Below, one piece after another: positions 47,120 to 58,081 of a stretch of DNA of 64,000 nt. Source of the stretch: Catenaria anguillulae PL171 (Eukaryota; Blastocladiomycota; Blastocladiomycetes; Blastocladiales; Catenariaceae); contig MCFL01000006.1 of the NCBI GenBank assembly GCA_002102555.1, positions 434,001 to 498,000 on the forward strand, read 5' to 3'. The number at the start of each line of letters is the position of its first letter. The first letter of the stretch is position 1. Both the position numbers and the translations under genes were made by a program. The notes below the pieces were generated by a model. It saw nothing but the letters and a program-made list of their open reading frames with translations, did no database searches and was not told where the DNA came from.

Positions 47120-47719
47120 GGTTTATATTGCGCGCAGCTGCTGCTTGAGTGATGGGCTTCATTATTTGGGACTCGTTGATAGTTGTTTACATATAGATTT
47201 TCTCGCCTTTGGTTACTAGTTTGTTGCCCTCGATTCAATTTGTGGGAGAATGGGCTGAGGCGAGATTGACGAGTGCCAGCTGTGCAAATAGGCCGCATCT
47301 GCCCGTTACATCAGATGTGTTCTTCCTTTGACATATGCCTCTTGACAGCCCCTTCTTGGAAGTCGGTCTCCATCATCGACACATAAAGGACCCATGGACG
47401 CGAGGTGGGCTGGCGCGTCCGCGTTTGCCACGCCATCCATGACCACAGCCTCCGGATCACAACCCGGTGGCAATCCATTCATTCCGGATCAAAGCAAGTC
47501 ATGTATCCAAGGCTCTTGTCCGACTGTTGCAAGGGAGCCAAATGGGTGGCTATGAATGCAAGCATGTCAGTCCGGTTCTTTGCATTCGATGATGCCGAGT
47601 CGGGCAACTGGGGCTGCTTGTAAATCAAAATTTGACCCTCCACCAAGCACAAATATTTGCTCATTCTCCTGCTCCGCTCTCATGTGTGACATTTTCACCA
47701 CCACTAATCTTTTCTCAAC
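47120..47719. other. Intergenic
   Basis: About 600 bp between two co-oriented genes. Only short open frames; no motif recognised. Confidence 0.45.
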
Positions 47720-49116
47720 ATGAGTACTCAACGACATCCTCTCATGGTAGGCCCACGACTACCGCCGTTGACGGTTTGGACATGGCGGTTGGTACTTGTC
47801 CTGCTCGTCATCAACTGGGTACGTGGCATTGCTGTTGTCACTGTCGCATCCATGTTTTCATCGTTGCTTTCATTGTGATGCAGCTATTTGATATTGCGTT
47901 CCTCGCCGTCGTCGCTCCGACTCTCTTTGGCGACCCTTCTGCGTCGAATTCTATCCTCAAGAAAGTTCAACCTTCATCCCTGCGTGCCTTTGTGAAGTCG
48001 CGCGCAGGTCTGTGGCTGTCAGATACACTGCTTTCCATTGCCGTCATTTTGGCACTCGCAATGAATGTAATTGTCACGCCAGCCATTTGGGTTGCATTCA
48101 AACGGGCACGTTTTGTCACCTCTCTCGTGTTCGACATCGCCCTCTGATGTATACTTACTTCTCTCTGTCTCTCTCTCTCTTTACAGCGGAACGCGTCCAT
48201 GTATGCCGCGATCGCGTATTGGCGCATAGTCTTGACCTCGGCCGCCCTGGCGACAGACCTCGCAGCCATCAATGGCAAGTTACCAGACGTGGTCCTTGAT
48301 CCAAAGATTGTGTCAGCCGTGCATCTGATTGCATACGATGCGTCCTTGGTGCGTTCCCGTCGTTGCCAGACATCCACCATGATTTTCTCTTGTCTCACAG
48401 CGGCTGGCCATCTTTGACTCCAATAGGGCGTTATTGTGTTTCTCATGCTCCTCATTGCTCCACCAAAAACCCCACTCGCCAACCCCTCATACGCGGCATC
48501 TGCACGGACACTCCGCAGCTACCCGAACTTGCCCGCCACGGGTGTCTCAGATAGCTACGCCTCGCCCGCGACCGCGCGCAAATCCAACACGCTGCTCAAT
48601 GTCCCGCCCGAAGTCCGGTCGCGACTGTATGCGAGCCAGATTGTGAGCGTGACAGAGCTCGACAAGGTGTTCGAGCAAGAAATGCTCGTCAGAACGACCG
48701 TGGTGCTTGCCGTTGATACCAACACACCAACACCCGTTGCCCTTGCCACAACCACTAGTTCTCGGGTCGTGGCAGCAGCACCAGTTCCCACGGTTGCCAT
48801 CAATGACAGTGAATGGATCGCACAACAGTTCCCACTCCCGCCGTCGCCACCTGCATCGTTACCTCGGCCACCAGGCACGCTCACAGCCTGCCAAGCGGCC
48901 GCCGCTGATGCGTCTCGACTCGTCAACGACAACAAGGACGCCGATTCCGCCAGCATGAAGTCGTTGGAGCACGCGCTCAGCGATGCGAGCTGTTTCCCGA
49001 GCTACCTCACGCTGCCCCTCGACTACACGGTCCGCGGGCATGTGTTGCGCAATGGCCAGTCGATTTTGTATGTGGCTATCGATGGAGAGCCGCGGCCCTC
49101 GTTTGCAAAGATTTGA
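47720..49116 (+). CDS. Multi-TM membrane protein, unknown family
   Basis: Exons 47720..47818, 47884..48114 (or ..48126), 48187..48348 and 48427..49116; about 393 aa. Hydrophobic segments: WRLVLVLLVINWLFDIAFLA (formed across the first splice), TLLSIAVILALAMNVIVTPA, YAAIAYWRIVLTSAALATDL (weak) and GVIVFLMLLIAPP. These suggest three to four TM helices, followed by a cytosolic-type tail with Pro-rich stretch and the end GHVLRNGQSILYVAIDGEPR. Introns begin GTACGT, GTCACC or GTGTTC, and GTGCGT; a TC-rich tract precedes the third exon. No family recognised. Confidence 0.7.
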
Positions 49117-49468
49117 AATGATACCCCTTTTGAATTCATAGACATATACCTCTTTATCTCACTTTTCCAAATGATTGACCACCGCGCGGGCGCAACGTTG
49201 CTGATTGGGGTGTGGCATTTGTATTCCACATGCCCGGGTCAATGAGGTCGAGGCAAGCGAGAGACGTGTCCGAATTCAAGTACTGTCATGTCAGGAAAAC
49301 TCGACTTTGCCTGATGCTGGAACAGCTGAAGGGGTAGGACCTCATCGATTGAGGGGGACAGGAAACCAATTCTACATACGGTCGCGACTATACCCGAGAC
49401 TCTGTATAAGCACGGATTGATATGGTACACATGAAAAAGGATGGCGGCCCGGATCCTTGCTCTAAGCC

Positions 49469-50053
49469 TCATTTGCGCTTGTTCTTTCCCTTCTTTGACA
49501 CCATCATGAACCCATCCTCGTCCACAACAGGCCCACGCTGCTCCGGCTCTGGCTCCTGCTGATCCACATCCATGGCATCCCCGTCCTGCCCCTGTGCGGC
49601 CGCGGCCGCTTGCAGTGCGGTATCTCCCTCCTCCCCTTGCTCGCCCTCATCACTCGAGTCGCCGCCATCACCACCGCCCACAACCGCGGGCAATCGTGTA
49701 TTGGGAAACTGCTCCCTCAACTTGGCCACCCGAGAGTAATCGCCCTTGACACACTCCAAGTACAGTGCGTAAAGCATCTTTGCCATGACGTATCCCGAGT
49801 TGTCCTCGAGCAGCGTCTGAAACTCTTCCGACATGATGTCCTCGAGCACGTCGGCGAGATCCTCCTCGTCAATCTTGTGTCCGTCGGAAATCAGGTACTC
49901 GGCAATGGTGTCGAGAAACCATTGCGCCTTGGCCTCGGTCTCGTGGCCGCCCCACCCGTGCTCGACAGCCGCGCGCAGGGCGTACCAGTTGGTCAGCATG
50001 AGCGTGACGCCGGCATGCAGGTTGGTGGATTGGTCTTGAGTGAGTTGCGGCAT
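49469..50053 (-). CDS. TSR2: Pre-rRNA-processing protein TSR2
   Basis: Single exon, 194 aa. TSR2 chaperones ribosomal protein eS26 and is needed for 20S pre-rRNA maturation. The WGG motif is clear (VEHGWGGHETEAKAQWF), followed by IAEYL and DLADVLEDIMSEEFQTLLED, and an acidic C-terminal tail ending in KKGKNKRK. Divergent from RPF1, another ribosome-assembly gene, across 335 bp. Confidence 0.92.
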   Translation of the reverse strand: MPQLTQDQSTNLHAGVTLMLTNWYALRAAVEHGWGGHETEAKAQWFLDTIAEYLISDGHKIDEEDLADVLEDIMSEEFQTLLEDNSGYVMAKMLYALYLECVKGDYSRVAKLREQFPNTRLPAVVGGGDGGDSSDEGEQGEEGDTALQAAAAAQGQDGDAMDVDQQEPEPEQRGPVVDEDGFMMVSKKGKNKRK

Positions 50054-50106
50054 AGTGCTTTGTTTCTCTTCTTAGCCGATGTTTCTTTTCATGTGTGTCT
50101 TTGCAT

Positions 50107-50117
50107 CGATGAGATGA
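50107..50117 (+). promoter_or_regulatory. PAC-like motif CGATGAGATGA
   Basis: The core CGATGAG plus following ATGA equals the extended PAC consensus of yeasts. It lies about 55 bp upstream of the TSR2 ATG and 270 bp upstream of the RPF1 ATG. Confidence 0.45.
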
Positions 50118-50249
50118 ATGAGAGCCTGGTTGGACCAACATGAGCAAGTGGGAAGACGGTGGACTGCGTAGAGGCAACCGCATGGCGACGCATCACGTGT
50201 GTGAATGCAAAAAGACCTGCTCGACTCGTCACTCGACTCAAGTCTCCGT

Positions 50250-50274
50250 CTTGTCTTGTCTTGTCTTGTCTTGT
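50250..50274 (+). repeat. Pentanucleotide repeat (CTTGT)5
   Basis: Five perfect copies of CTTGT in the RPF1 leader or promoter. Such a repeat is prone to length change between strains. Confidence 0.9.
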
Positions 50275-50388
50275 CTGGTTCATCCATCTGCGAACCAATC
50301 CGGCATTTGCGATACAACGCACCAATACCATTGCCATGCAAACAGCCTCGAAACATCATCCGCAATCCTTTATTACCAACTTCACATC

Positions 50389-51461
50389 ATGAAAAACCCA
50401 TCCGAAATCAAGAACAAGGAAAAGCGCCAGCAAGTGTACGCCAAGCTGCGTGCCGAGCGCACACGGACCAAGCTCGAGGAAAAGAAGCGGCGCAAGAAGC
50501 TCGAAGATGCCAACCCGGAACTCAAGGACCAGCGCCTCAAGGCCAACATCCCGCGCACCATTGAAAACACAAAGGAGTACCAAGAGGCCATTGTCGACAA
50601 TGACGACGAAGTGTTTGCTGACGAGGATTCAGACGAGTTTGCCGACTTCTTTTCTGGCGCACGGGGTGCTCCCAAAATTTGTGTCACAACCAACATGCGG
50701 CCCAGTAAGGACATGCATGTGTTTGCCAAGGAGTTTGCGCATTTGTTTCCGACGGCCGAGGTGCGTAAGCGTGGGACGTTTGAGATCAAGAAGATTATCG
50801 AGTTTTGCAAGGAGAGGGAGTATACGGATTTGGTGGTGTTGCATGAGGACAAGAAGCAGGATGGACCCAGTACGTCGTCGGCATTTTCTTTCATTTGTGC
50901 CTGTGCGCATGTTTCCACTCACCTGTGCGCATGCGTGTGCGGCAATCAGATGCGGCACTCTTTATTCACTTGCCCGACGGACCAACTGCTTACTTTAAGC
51001 TGTCCAATATTGTCCTGCCACAAAACATCAAGGTCCGTACCTGAATTTCTTGTGTTGCGTGTCAGCTCCTTTTTTTTTCCCCTGACGCTCATGACTGACG
51101 ACCAACACACGTCAATCAGGGCGACCGGCCATCCAACCACACGCCCGAAGTCATCCTCAACCACTTCAACACTCGCTTGGGCCACACGATCGGGCGGTAC
51201 TTTGCATCGCTCTTCCCTCCCGTACCCGAGTTCATGGGCCGTCAAGTCGTCACGTTCCACAACCAGCGCGACTTCATCTTTGTTCGGCGGCACCGATATG
51301 TGTTTGAGAGCAAAGAGAAATGCAAGCTGGTGGAGCTGGGCCCAAGGTTTACCATGAAGCTTCGGTGGTTGCAAAAGGGCACATTTGATAGCAAACACGG
51401 TGATTACGAGTGGTCGTTTGCGCAAAAGATGGAAACGTCCAGGAGGAAGTTTTTCTTGTGA
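50389..51461 (+). CDS. RPF1: Ribosome production factor 1 (Brix domain)
   Basis: Exons 50389..50869, 50950..51032 and 51120..51461 (301 aa; yeast 295). RPF1 acts in 27S pre-rRNA processing and 60S assembly in the nucleolus. The N-terminal basic helix ([20 protein letters not shown]) is followed by [11 protein letters not shown] and the Brix domain: [32 protein letters not shown] (formed by splicing), [40 protein letters not shown] and [16 protein letters not shown]. Introns begin GTACGT and GTCCGT. The reading frame is open upstream of the ATG, but the family starts here. Confidence 0.95.
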
Positions 51462-51797
51462 TGCAGGTGTTTTTGTGTGTGGAAATACACATGTAAAAAG
51501 TACTTGGAATTTTTGGTCGTGATGCATACCTTTCGCCCTGTCTTGGCCGAACTGCCATTCGAACCCACTTGCCCCATGGCCGCTATGGGCCAATTGAAGA
51601 TTTGACATCATTCAGGGCAGCAGCTCTCGTAATGCGGTGACTCTCGAGGTAGAATAAGGATTTCTGCTTTACAAGACAAGTTGCATGTAGCCCGTTTGCA
51701 ACCCCCATCTGCGGCTCATACTGTCATACACAAAAGCGTTAATCACACTTCACATACCCTGCGTGGTATAAATATCCAGAACGTAATAAGGTTGGCC

Positions 51798-52408
51798 TCA
51801 CAACTGTGCCGCCAACCTTTCGTGCAACTCCTTCAACTTTGCCATGTCCTTGTTGGCCTCGGACGGGACCCACTTGACGCCCAACCCCTCACCGTTTTCG
51901 CGCTTTGGGATAATGTGAAAGTGCACGTGGGGCACTTCTTGGTGGGCAGCACGGCCATTGTTTTGCAAAATGTTGTAGTCGGTCATGCCCGTTTCCTTGC
52001 GAAGGACGTCAACGATTTGCTTGGCGGCAGGGAGGATGGCAGCAAGTTGTGTGTCGGGAATCTCGTGCAGCTTTTCACCGTGGTCTATGGCCAATGAAAG
52101 CCAAGGGTCAGATTGGTGCCAGTGGTGGAGACAATTTGGAGACAAGAAGGGTGAATCACGCACGTTTGGGGATCACGAGCTGTGGCCGATTGCGTATGTA
52201 GGTACAATGATGAACAAGTGTTAAAGAGTAGAGGCAACAAGCACACTCGACAGAGGAACAGAGGACGGTGGCAAAGACATACGGCGTGGCCTTGCGAGAG
52301 CGGGCCAATGTCGAGGAAGCTGTAAATGTGCTCGGTTTCGACGAGCTTGAAGGAGGGGATCTCCTTGCGGATGATACGGCAGAAGATGCAGGTCGCAGGT
52401 GTGGTCAT
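51798..52408 (-). CDS. HIT-family hydrolase, HINT1-like
   Basis: Minus-strand exons 52408..52283, 52179..52164 (16 nt) and 52084..51798; 142 aa. HINT proteins hydrolyse adenosine phosphoramidates. The protein starts MTTPATCIFCRIIRKEIPSF. The microexon codes LVIPK and joins into SQGHALVIPKHHGEKLHEIP. NNGRAAHQEVPHVHFHIIPK contains the HIT triad HVHFH. The size equals the family standard. Convergent with RPF1 and divergent from the WD40 gene. Confidence 0.94.
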
Positions 52409-52711
52409 GGTGTGCTGAAAAACGAGGGCTTTCACTGGGATAAAGAGCAGTCGGGATATGTACATGACATGGACATTCGAAAAGAAAGAGAAAGAGAAGA
52501 TGAGCGCGTGACTTGGAGAAACATGTGAGAGAAAGGGCCGCCGATTGGACGCGTGGTGACTCAAGAGTGAGCGGCGATCCAATTGCAATTTGCAAACCAA
52601 TGCCAAAGTTGAATATTCTCGATTCATCGTCACCTCACAATGCTGCCAATGCAGCAGAAAAACTCATGTCAGCTACCGCAATCTTGTTGAATTTGAGCAC
52701 TCCACCACAAA

Positions 52712-55332
52712 ATGTCGTCGTCTGAGCCTCAACCCCAACCTCAACCACATAGTTTGGCGCCGGGGCCTCCCTCCCAGCTGTCTCCGACACCGCCGCCAAC
52801 AGCACCGCCAGTCGCATCTGCTTCGGCATCAGCATCCGAGTCTTTGGGACTAGAGCCTTCTCACGATTCAGAAGAATCCGAAATCGACGGCCCAGACCAT
52901 AGCCACCATCCGTTTTCGTTTGCTGCCATTTCCGTGGACCAACTCAACGCTCTCGAGGCTGCGCTGGCCCTTGAAAATGGTCATCATCCTCATCATGAAA
53001 CAACAACTTCAGCCGACGATTGCACGGATTCCTTGTCGTGCAATGACGACGTAACCGACAATGAAGACCAACTCCCACCGCTGCTCCCGCCAATCGACGT
53101 GTCGGCAGATCCACTTGACCTCAACGAAATGATGCCAGGCCTTGTCGATTCTTCAGCTTTGCCACCCAGTGCACCGCTCCTGCCTACTTCGCTCCAGCCA
53201 TCACTTTCCTCTTCGCCATCCCCATCAACACCCGATTCGCCCATCTTGTCCACGCTTCCACCTCCGCCACCGCCAATCACCGCGGCACCTGCCCCACCAC
53301 CACCGCCGCCGCCACTATCGCAACCATTCATTCCAGCAACTCAAAACCCCGTTGCTCCCATCTCTGCCGCCCTCGCCACCCTCGACCCATCTGCCTCATC
53401 GTCCTCGGACGCGGACGACGAGCACGAAGAAGACGAGTTTGACCATTCGTACATGCTGGGCGACTTGGGCTATTTGCAAGACGACAACCACTTGACCATG
53501 GTTGGTAGCTCTGGCGCATACATGCACTGGGCACCCGATGCAGATACCGAAGGCTTGTACACGGACGAGGAGGACGACGATGACGATCTCCCTGCTGCCA
53601 TCCTCGAGGATGACGACGATCTTACCCAGACGACTGGCAACATGGCGGGCGGCGACCCAGACGAGGATGAAGACGAAGAGGATGATGCCGGTGGCGGCGC
53701 TTGGAGCGCCCAGATACCCTCCGAAGTCCCAACCGAAATCACACGTGCTGCCTACCTCAAGGGCGCAGACATCCAAGGTATTGACTGGGCGGCGTTACCC
53801 ATCACGCGAGCAAAGTACCGTGAGACGCGCAACACAGAGTATGCGAGTTATCGCAACACGGACACGCAGGTGGATCCGGCAGACAAGTTGGCTCAGTTTG
53901 ACACGGCCAAGCACATGTTTCAGTTTGAGTATACAAAGCTGTCGACGAAATCGTCGTTTGCGCATTTCCAGCTTCGAAACCGTACGTTTCTTTTTTTATG
54001 TATATTTCTTTATCTGCTCGAGCTCGTCCGACAATCTCACCTACTCCACGCATACCATAACCTATGTATGTAGTTGTCTGGGCACCCACGAAAAACGACG
54101 TTTTTTACACGCACGACGCCATTGTCCGCCACTGGCAACCGCTCACGCGCGCCTCGCGTACATTTCTCGACTGCTTTTCCGATCCTCGCGCAACCCCGCG
54201 TGGACCCGTTCGCCTGTCATCCATGTGTGCCGCCGAGGGCGTGCTAGTTGCTGGCGGGTACCTTGGCGAGTACATCATCAAGCCCCTCGACGACGCACGC
54301 TTGCCGCCCGTGGCGGGCATTGTGACGAGCGATCCGAACGGCATCAGCAATCAGATTGAAGTGTGCCGGGCGCGAACGGGAGGGGCGATTGGGGCGGTGG
54401 TTGCGTCCAATGATAGCAAGGTGAGGAGGATGGAAGTGGAGACAAGGAAGATTATGCAGACATTAGAGTTGGGGTGGCCCGTCAATGTACGTGGTCTGGC
54501 GTTCACTTTCTGTGTTTCTGTGTTTGAGAGCAACGGCTGACTTTGTGTGAACTTTTGTAGTGTGCGGTCCAATCTCCAAATCGGTCCATGCTGGCCGTGG
54601 TTGGCGACTCGACAGAAACACGCATCTTTGATGCAGTGCACGGAGACGAGATCATGCAGTTGCACGGCCACGTCGACTTTTCGTTTGCCGCCGCCTGGTC
54701 CGTCCACGTCCGTCTTGACTCTCGACCAATCGTCCATGTCATCCAAAACTCACGCGTGTGTGTGTCACAATGCAACCAGGTCACCCACATCGCCACTCTT
54801 GGCCACTGGCAACCAAGACCGCACCACGCGCATCTACGACCTGCGATTCCCCACACGCACCTTGCACACGCTCAAGTCCTCGATCGGCGCCGTGCGCTCG
54901 CTGCGGTACGCGGCAGACGGCACCTTGGCCATTGCCGAGGACGCAGATTACGTCCACTTGCTGTGCCCGCGCATGCAGCAAATGCAGTCGCTCGACTTTT
55001 TCGGCGAAATCTCGGGCATTGCGTTCACGCCAGACGACATGGGCGACCGCTTGTTTATTGGAAACGCGGACGAGGCGTATGGGAGTTTGCTCGAGTATAG
55101 TCGGGTGAGGCGCGCGGGGGCCGGGGCAGGCGGGTGGTGGGGTGGGTGGGAAGAGGTGCAGGATGAGAAGGTGGGTGGCGACGAGGACGAGGCTGCGCTG
55201 CGGGCGGGCAGGGATGATTTACGAATGCGGTATAGTATCCAAGGTGGGACGCCCGGGCAGTATGTCGAGGTGGATTGGGGCAGCTTTGGCGACATGTTTG
55301 ACATTGGCATGGCGGGTGCCGAGCTGGTGTAG
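52712..55332 (+). CDS. WD40-repeat protein (S. pombe C2A9.03 / plant transducin-like family)
   Basis: Exons 52712..53981, 54074..54486, 54561..54697 and 54780..55332 (790 aa). The first 330 residues are Pro/Ser-rich and then very acidic (low complexity). A conserved block follows: GIDWAALPITRAKYRETRNT, then FEYTKLSTKSSFAHFQLRNL (across the splice) and VWAPTKNDVFYTHDAIVRHW. The propeller shows LVAGGYLGEYIIKPL, VDFSFAAAWSPTSPLLATGN (across the third splice, donor GTCCGT), QDRTTRIYDLR, GAVRSLRYAADG and SLDFFGEISGIAFTPDD. This domain order is that of an uncharacterised WD40 family conserved in fungi and plants. Molecular role not established. Confidence 0.88.
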
Positions 55333-58081
55333 TTTTTCGGTGATTGTTGTTTTCTTTGATTTTCAAGCAGTGCCTGGTTTGTGTGTGTGTGCGAGTGTTT
55401 GTCGTTCTCAGCCCCACCAAACGTGGCAGGCGGTCCCCATGTTCATATTGTTGTATATATCCACGCCCGCATCAGCAGTTGCAACGTCAAGCAGAAGACA
55501 TAACTTGCTTGCATTCTTCGGATTCGACGGCCGGAACATCAAGGGAGAGGCCAGTGTGACATAGAGGCAAGCGCGTCGAAACACGATTCCCATGCTCTCA
55601 CCACTCTCCTTCAGTTCGCAATGAACATCCATTCATTTCCTTATCCAGCCCCACACAATCTATACCAACTCCCTGCAATCGCTGCATCAGTACCGGATCC
55701 GCCCTTCCCCTGCTGTCCTTGTCGCATCCGATCCATTCAAGCCCATTGCAAGTCGGCTTCGCGCGGCACGCTCAGCACCTGCGCATTCTTCCCAAGCATG
55801 CTTCTGTTCCACGCAAACGAAATGCATACGCCGCCAAGGCACTCGCTCGCTTGCGCTGAACGATACCTGCGCACGTCCGCGAAGCATGCTCGTCGGATTA
55901 CCCACCTGCCGCCAGCTGCGAACACGCTTCTACGGTCGATTGGTTCCGCGACCTTGTCGGTTTTGCTTGCAATTCACGTAAGTAACAGAAGATCCAGCAG
56001 ATTGAGCCGCTTTCCCCCATGGATTTCGGTGTTCGCTTACGTATTTATGCGCTAGTGCAAACACGACCAAATTGTGACGCGTCCCGCCGTTGCATTCGGA
56101 CCTGGTATTCTGACGGATGGCGCGCAACCATGTATCTACGTTGCTTGATTTTTCCCTTGCCACTGTGTTCGTCATGCACGAACTCACGCACATTGTCCTA
56201 CATTTGTACGTCATCGAGTGTGCCTGTCCTGATGGCTCTTTGCGGCCAAGCTTCTGCCTTCTCGCAAACAAGTTCGCATGTCAGCGCCGTCCTGTCCATT
56301 TCCAGGCTGGGTTCAGAAGTCTCCCGCTCTCTCGTTCAGACAAGAGAGGATTTGTTATTCAAATCACACATGACTGCCAGCTTTCTTTAGGTTTTCACAT
56401 CGGAGTTTCGGTACGCTACCATTCCGCCCACATTCGTGCTTTGTTTTTCCTAACTTGAATTGCTTTCTTTGTCCAGGAAATGCATCAAGATGGAATGACA
56501 TCGGCTGGAGAATCTGGGTCCGTTTCCATTTCCGATCCTTCTTGCTAATCAAGTCTAATTAACTCACACACGTTCTTGACATCGCCTGTTTCTGTTTGTC
56601 ACTTTTCGTAGAGGTTTTCCTGGAATTCGGAACAAGTATGAAGCATCTAGCAGGCATGGTTTTAACCAGAGGGAACTCCCCTTGATCGAATGCCGGTGGT
56701 TTGCACACGACACGAGCAGCCTTTGCGTGTTACGCGCAAGTACACTTGCTCTCATTTGAGCTTTGCAGGCCATGAATGCAAGCCCCAGTCAGCCTTTGCT
56801 GGATTCTCGCTTCATTTTGTCGGATCAGTTGCATCATTCCATGTACACATGGGCACTGATTGCTGGAGTTCAAGGTCAAGGCCGACTCGCAAAGGGAGGC
56901 TGCCTGTGCGGCACCCAGGTGTAGAGTCGAGCAAGTATACGTCGGGTCAAGCATTTGTCGGGGTCGATTTGGACTCGTGGTCAACAATGCCGAGTGGTCC
57001 AGATGGGCTCATCTGGCAAATGCCATGCGTGATGCCTTGCAGTCTTTCCGGAGCACTCATTTGCGGGTTTGTTTTTCGTACACTCTGGCCCTTGTTGTGC
57101 CTCTTGAAAGCTGACGCTTCCCGCATTGCCTCGTTTAGTTGGTGCCAAGCGATGGTTCTTGTGGGCTTTTGGGACTTTGTCAAGCAGGAGAAAATACGCA
57201 TTCTCGCCCGGGCAACCCGGCCGTCTATGCTATGATCACACTTGTCATTGATGCGACGAGTCAGTGTCATACCATTCTTGCACTCTGCTGAGCCTCTCCA
57301 GGGTTGGTATGCACATTCTTTGAGCCCCATCCGCCCCCCTTGGGTTGAGGGGTTTGTTGCAAATCACTCGCTGTGCATCATCCCGGTTCGCACCTGTTTT
57401 GCAACGGGAATTTGCTCGCTTGAGACTCGCCATGGGCCGGCGAGTCGAGTGCCTTGCATCAGCCAGTTGATGTCCCCAATTGCATGTGCTTTTGTACATG
57501 CATGTGGGTTGACCACGTGATGTATTGGCACTGATCCAGTTCTTTTCAACAAACTGGGAACGACGGAGTTCCCCGAGGACGCTTCCCGGTCTTGTACATG
57601 TCTGTGGGAGCTTTGGGTTCGTCTGGATATCTGTCTTGTCTTGATGTGCCTACTGATTCTTCTCTATGCTCATTGCGCCTCTCGCTCTCGCTCTCAATTG
57701 GAACGGCATTTTGGCCGCTCCGGACCCAAGGACCTTGCCGCCCACCTTTCAAGCTCGTTGGTTCTGGGCCCACGTCCGCGTGGGGTGCGTGTCTCCTTCT
57801 TTATTCTGATATCAACCGATATGGAGGACTAACTCTGGCCCATACCGAACGCCATGGCCGTTCATTGCCGTTTTTTTGTCAAGCATTCGCCGAGAAGCTG
57901 ATCGGAAATGTTTGATATGCCATCGTTGTCAAATCAAAAATGAATTGAGGTTTATCACTACAGTGCCATGCATACAAGATTGGAAAACGATGGACGTGAA
58001 CAAACGATGGAATGGCAACAGAATCAAGCATCAAAAACAACCAATCATACAGAGGAGAACTATTTACATGCATGAACCCAA
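55333..58081. other. 2.7-kb stretch without a confident gene
   Basis: Several splice-like signals occur: donor GTAAGT after a 119-codon frame from ATG 55621, donors GTACGT near 56210 and GTACGC near 56411, and acceptors CTAG and TTTGTCCAG. Protein-like fragments include ITHDCQLSLGFHIGVSEMHQ (56.4 kb, across a putative splice) and RWAHLANAMRDALQSFRSTH (57.0 kb). I could not assemble a single frame or recognise a family. It may hold one or two unknown genes or decayed sequence. Confidence 0.35.

Larger units (their letters stand above)
50054..50388. promoter_or_regulatory. Bidirectional promoter TSR2/RPF1
   Basis: Spacer between two ribosome-biogenesis genes. It carries CGATGAGATGA (50107-50117), matching the PAC element core (CGATGAG) known from yeast ribosome-biogenesis promoters, and a CACGTG core at 50194-50199. 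Confidence 0.5.
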
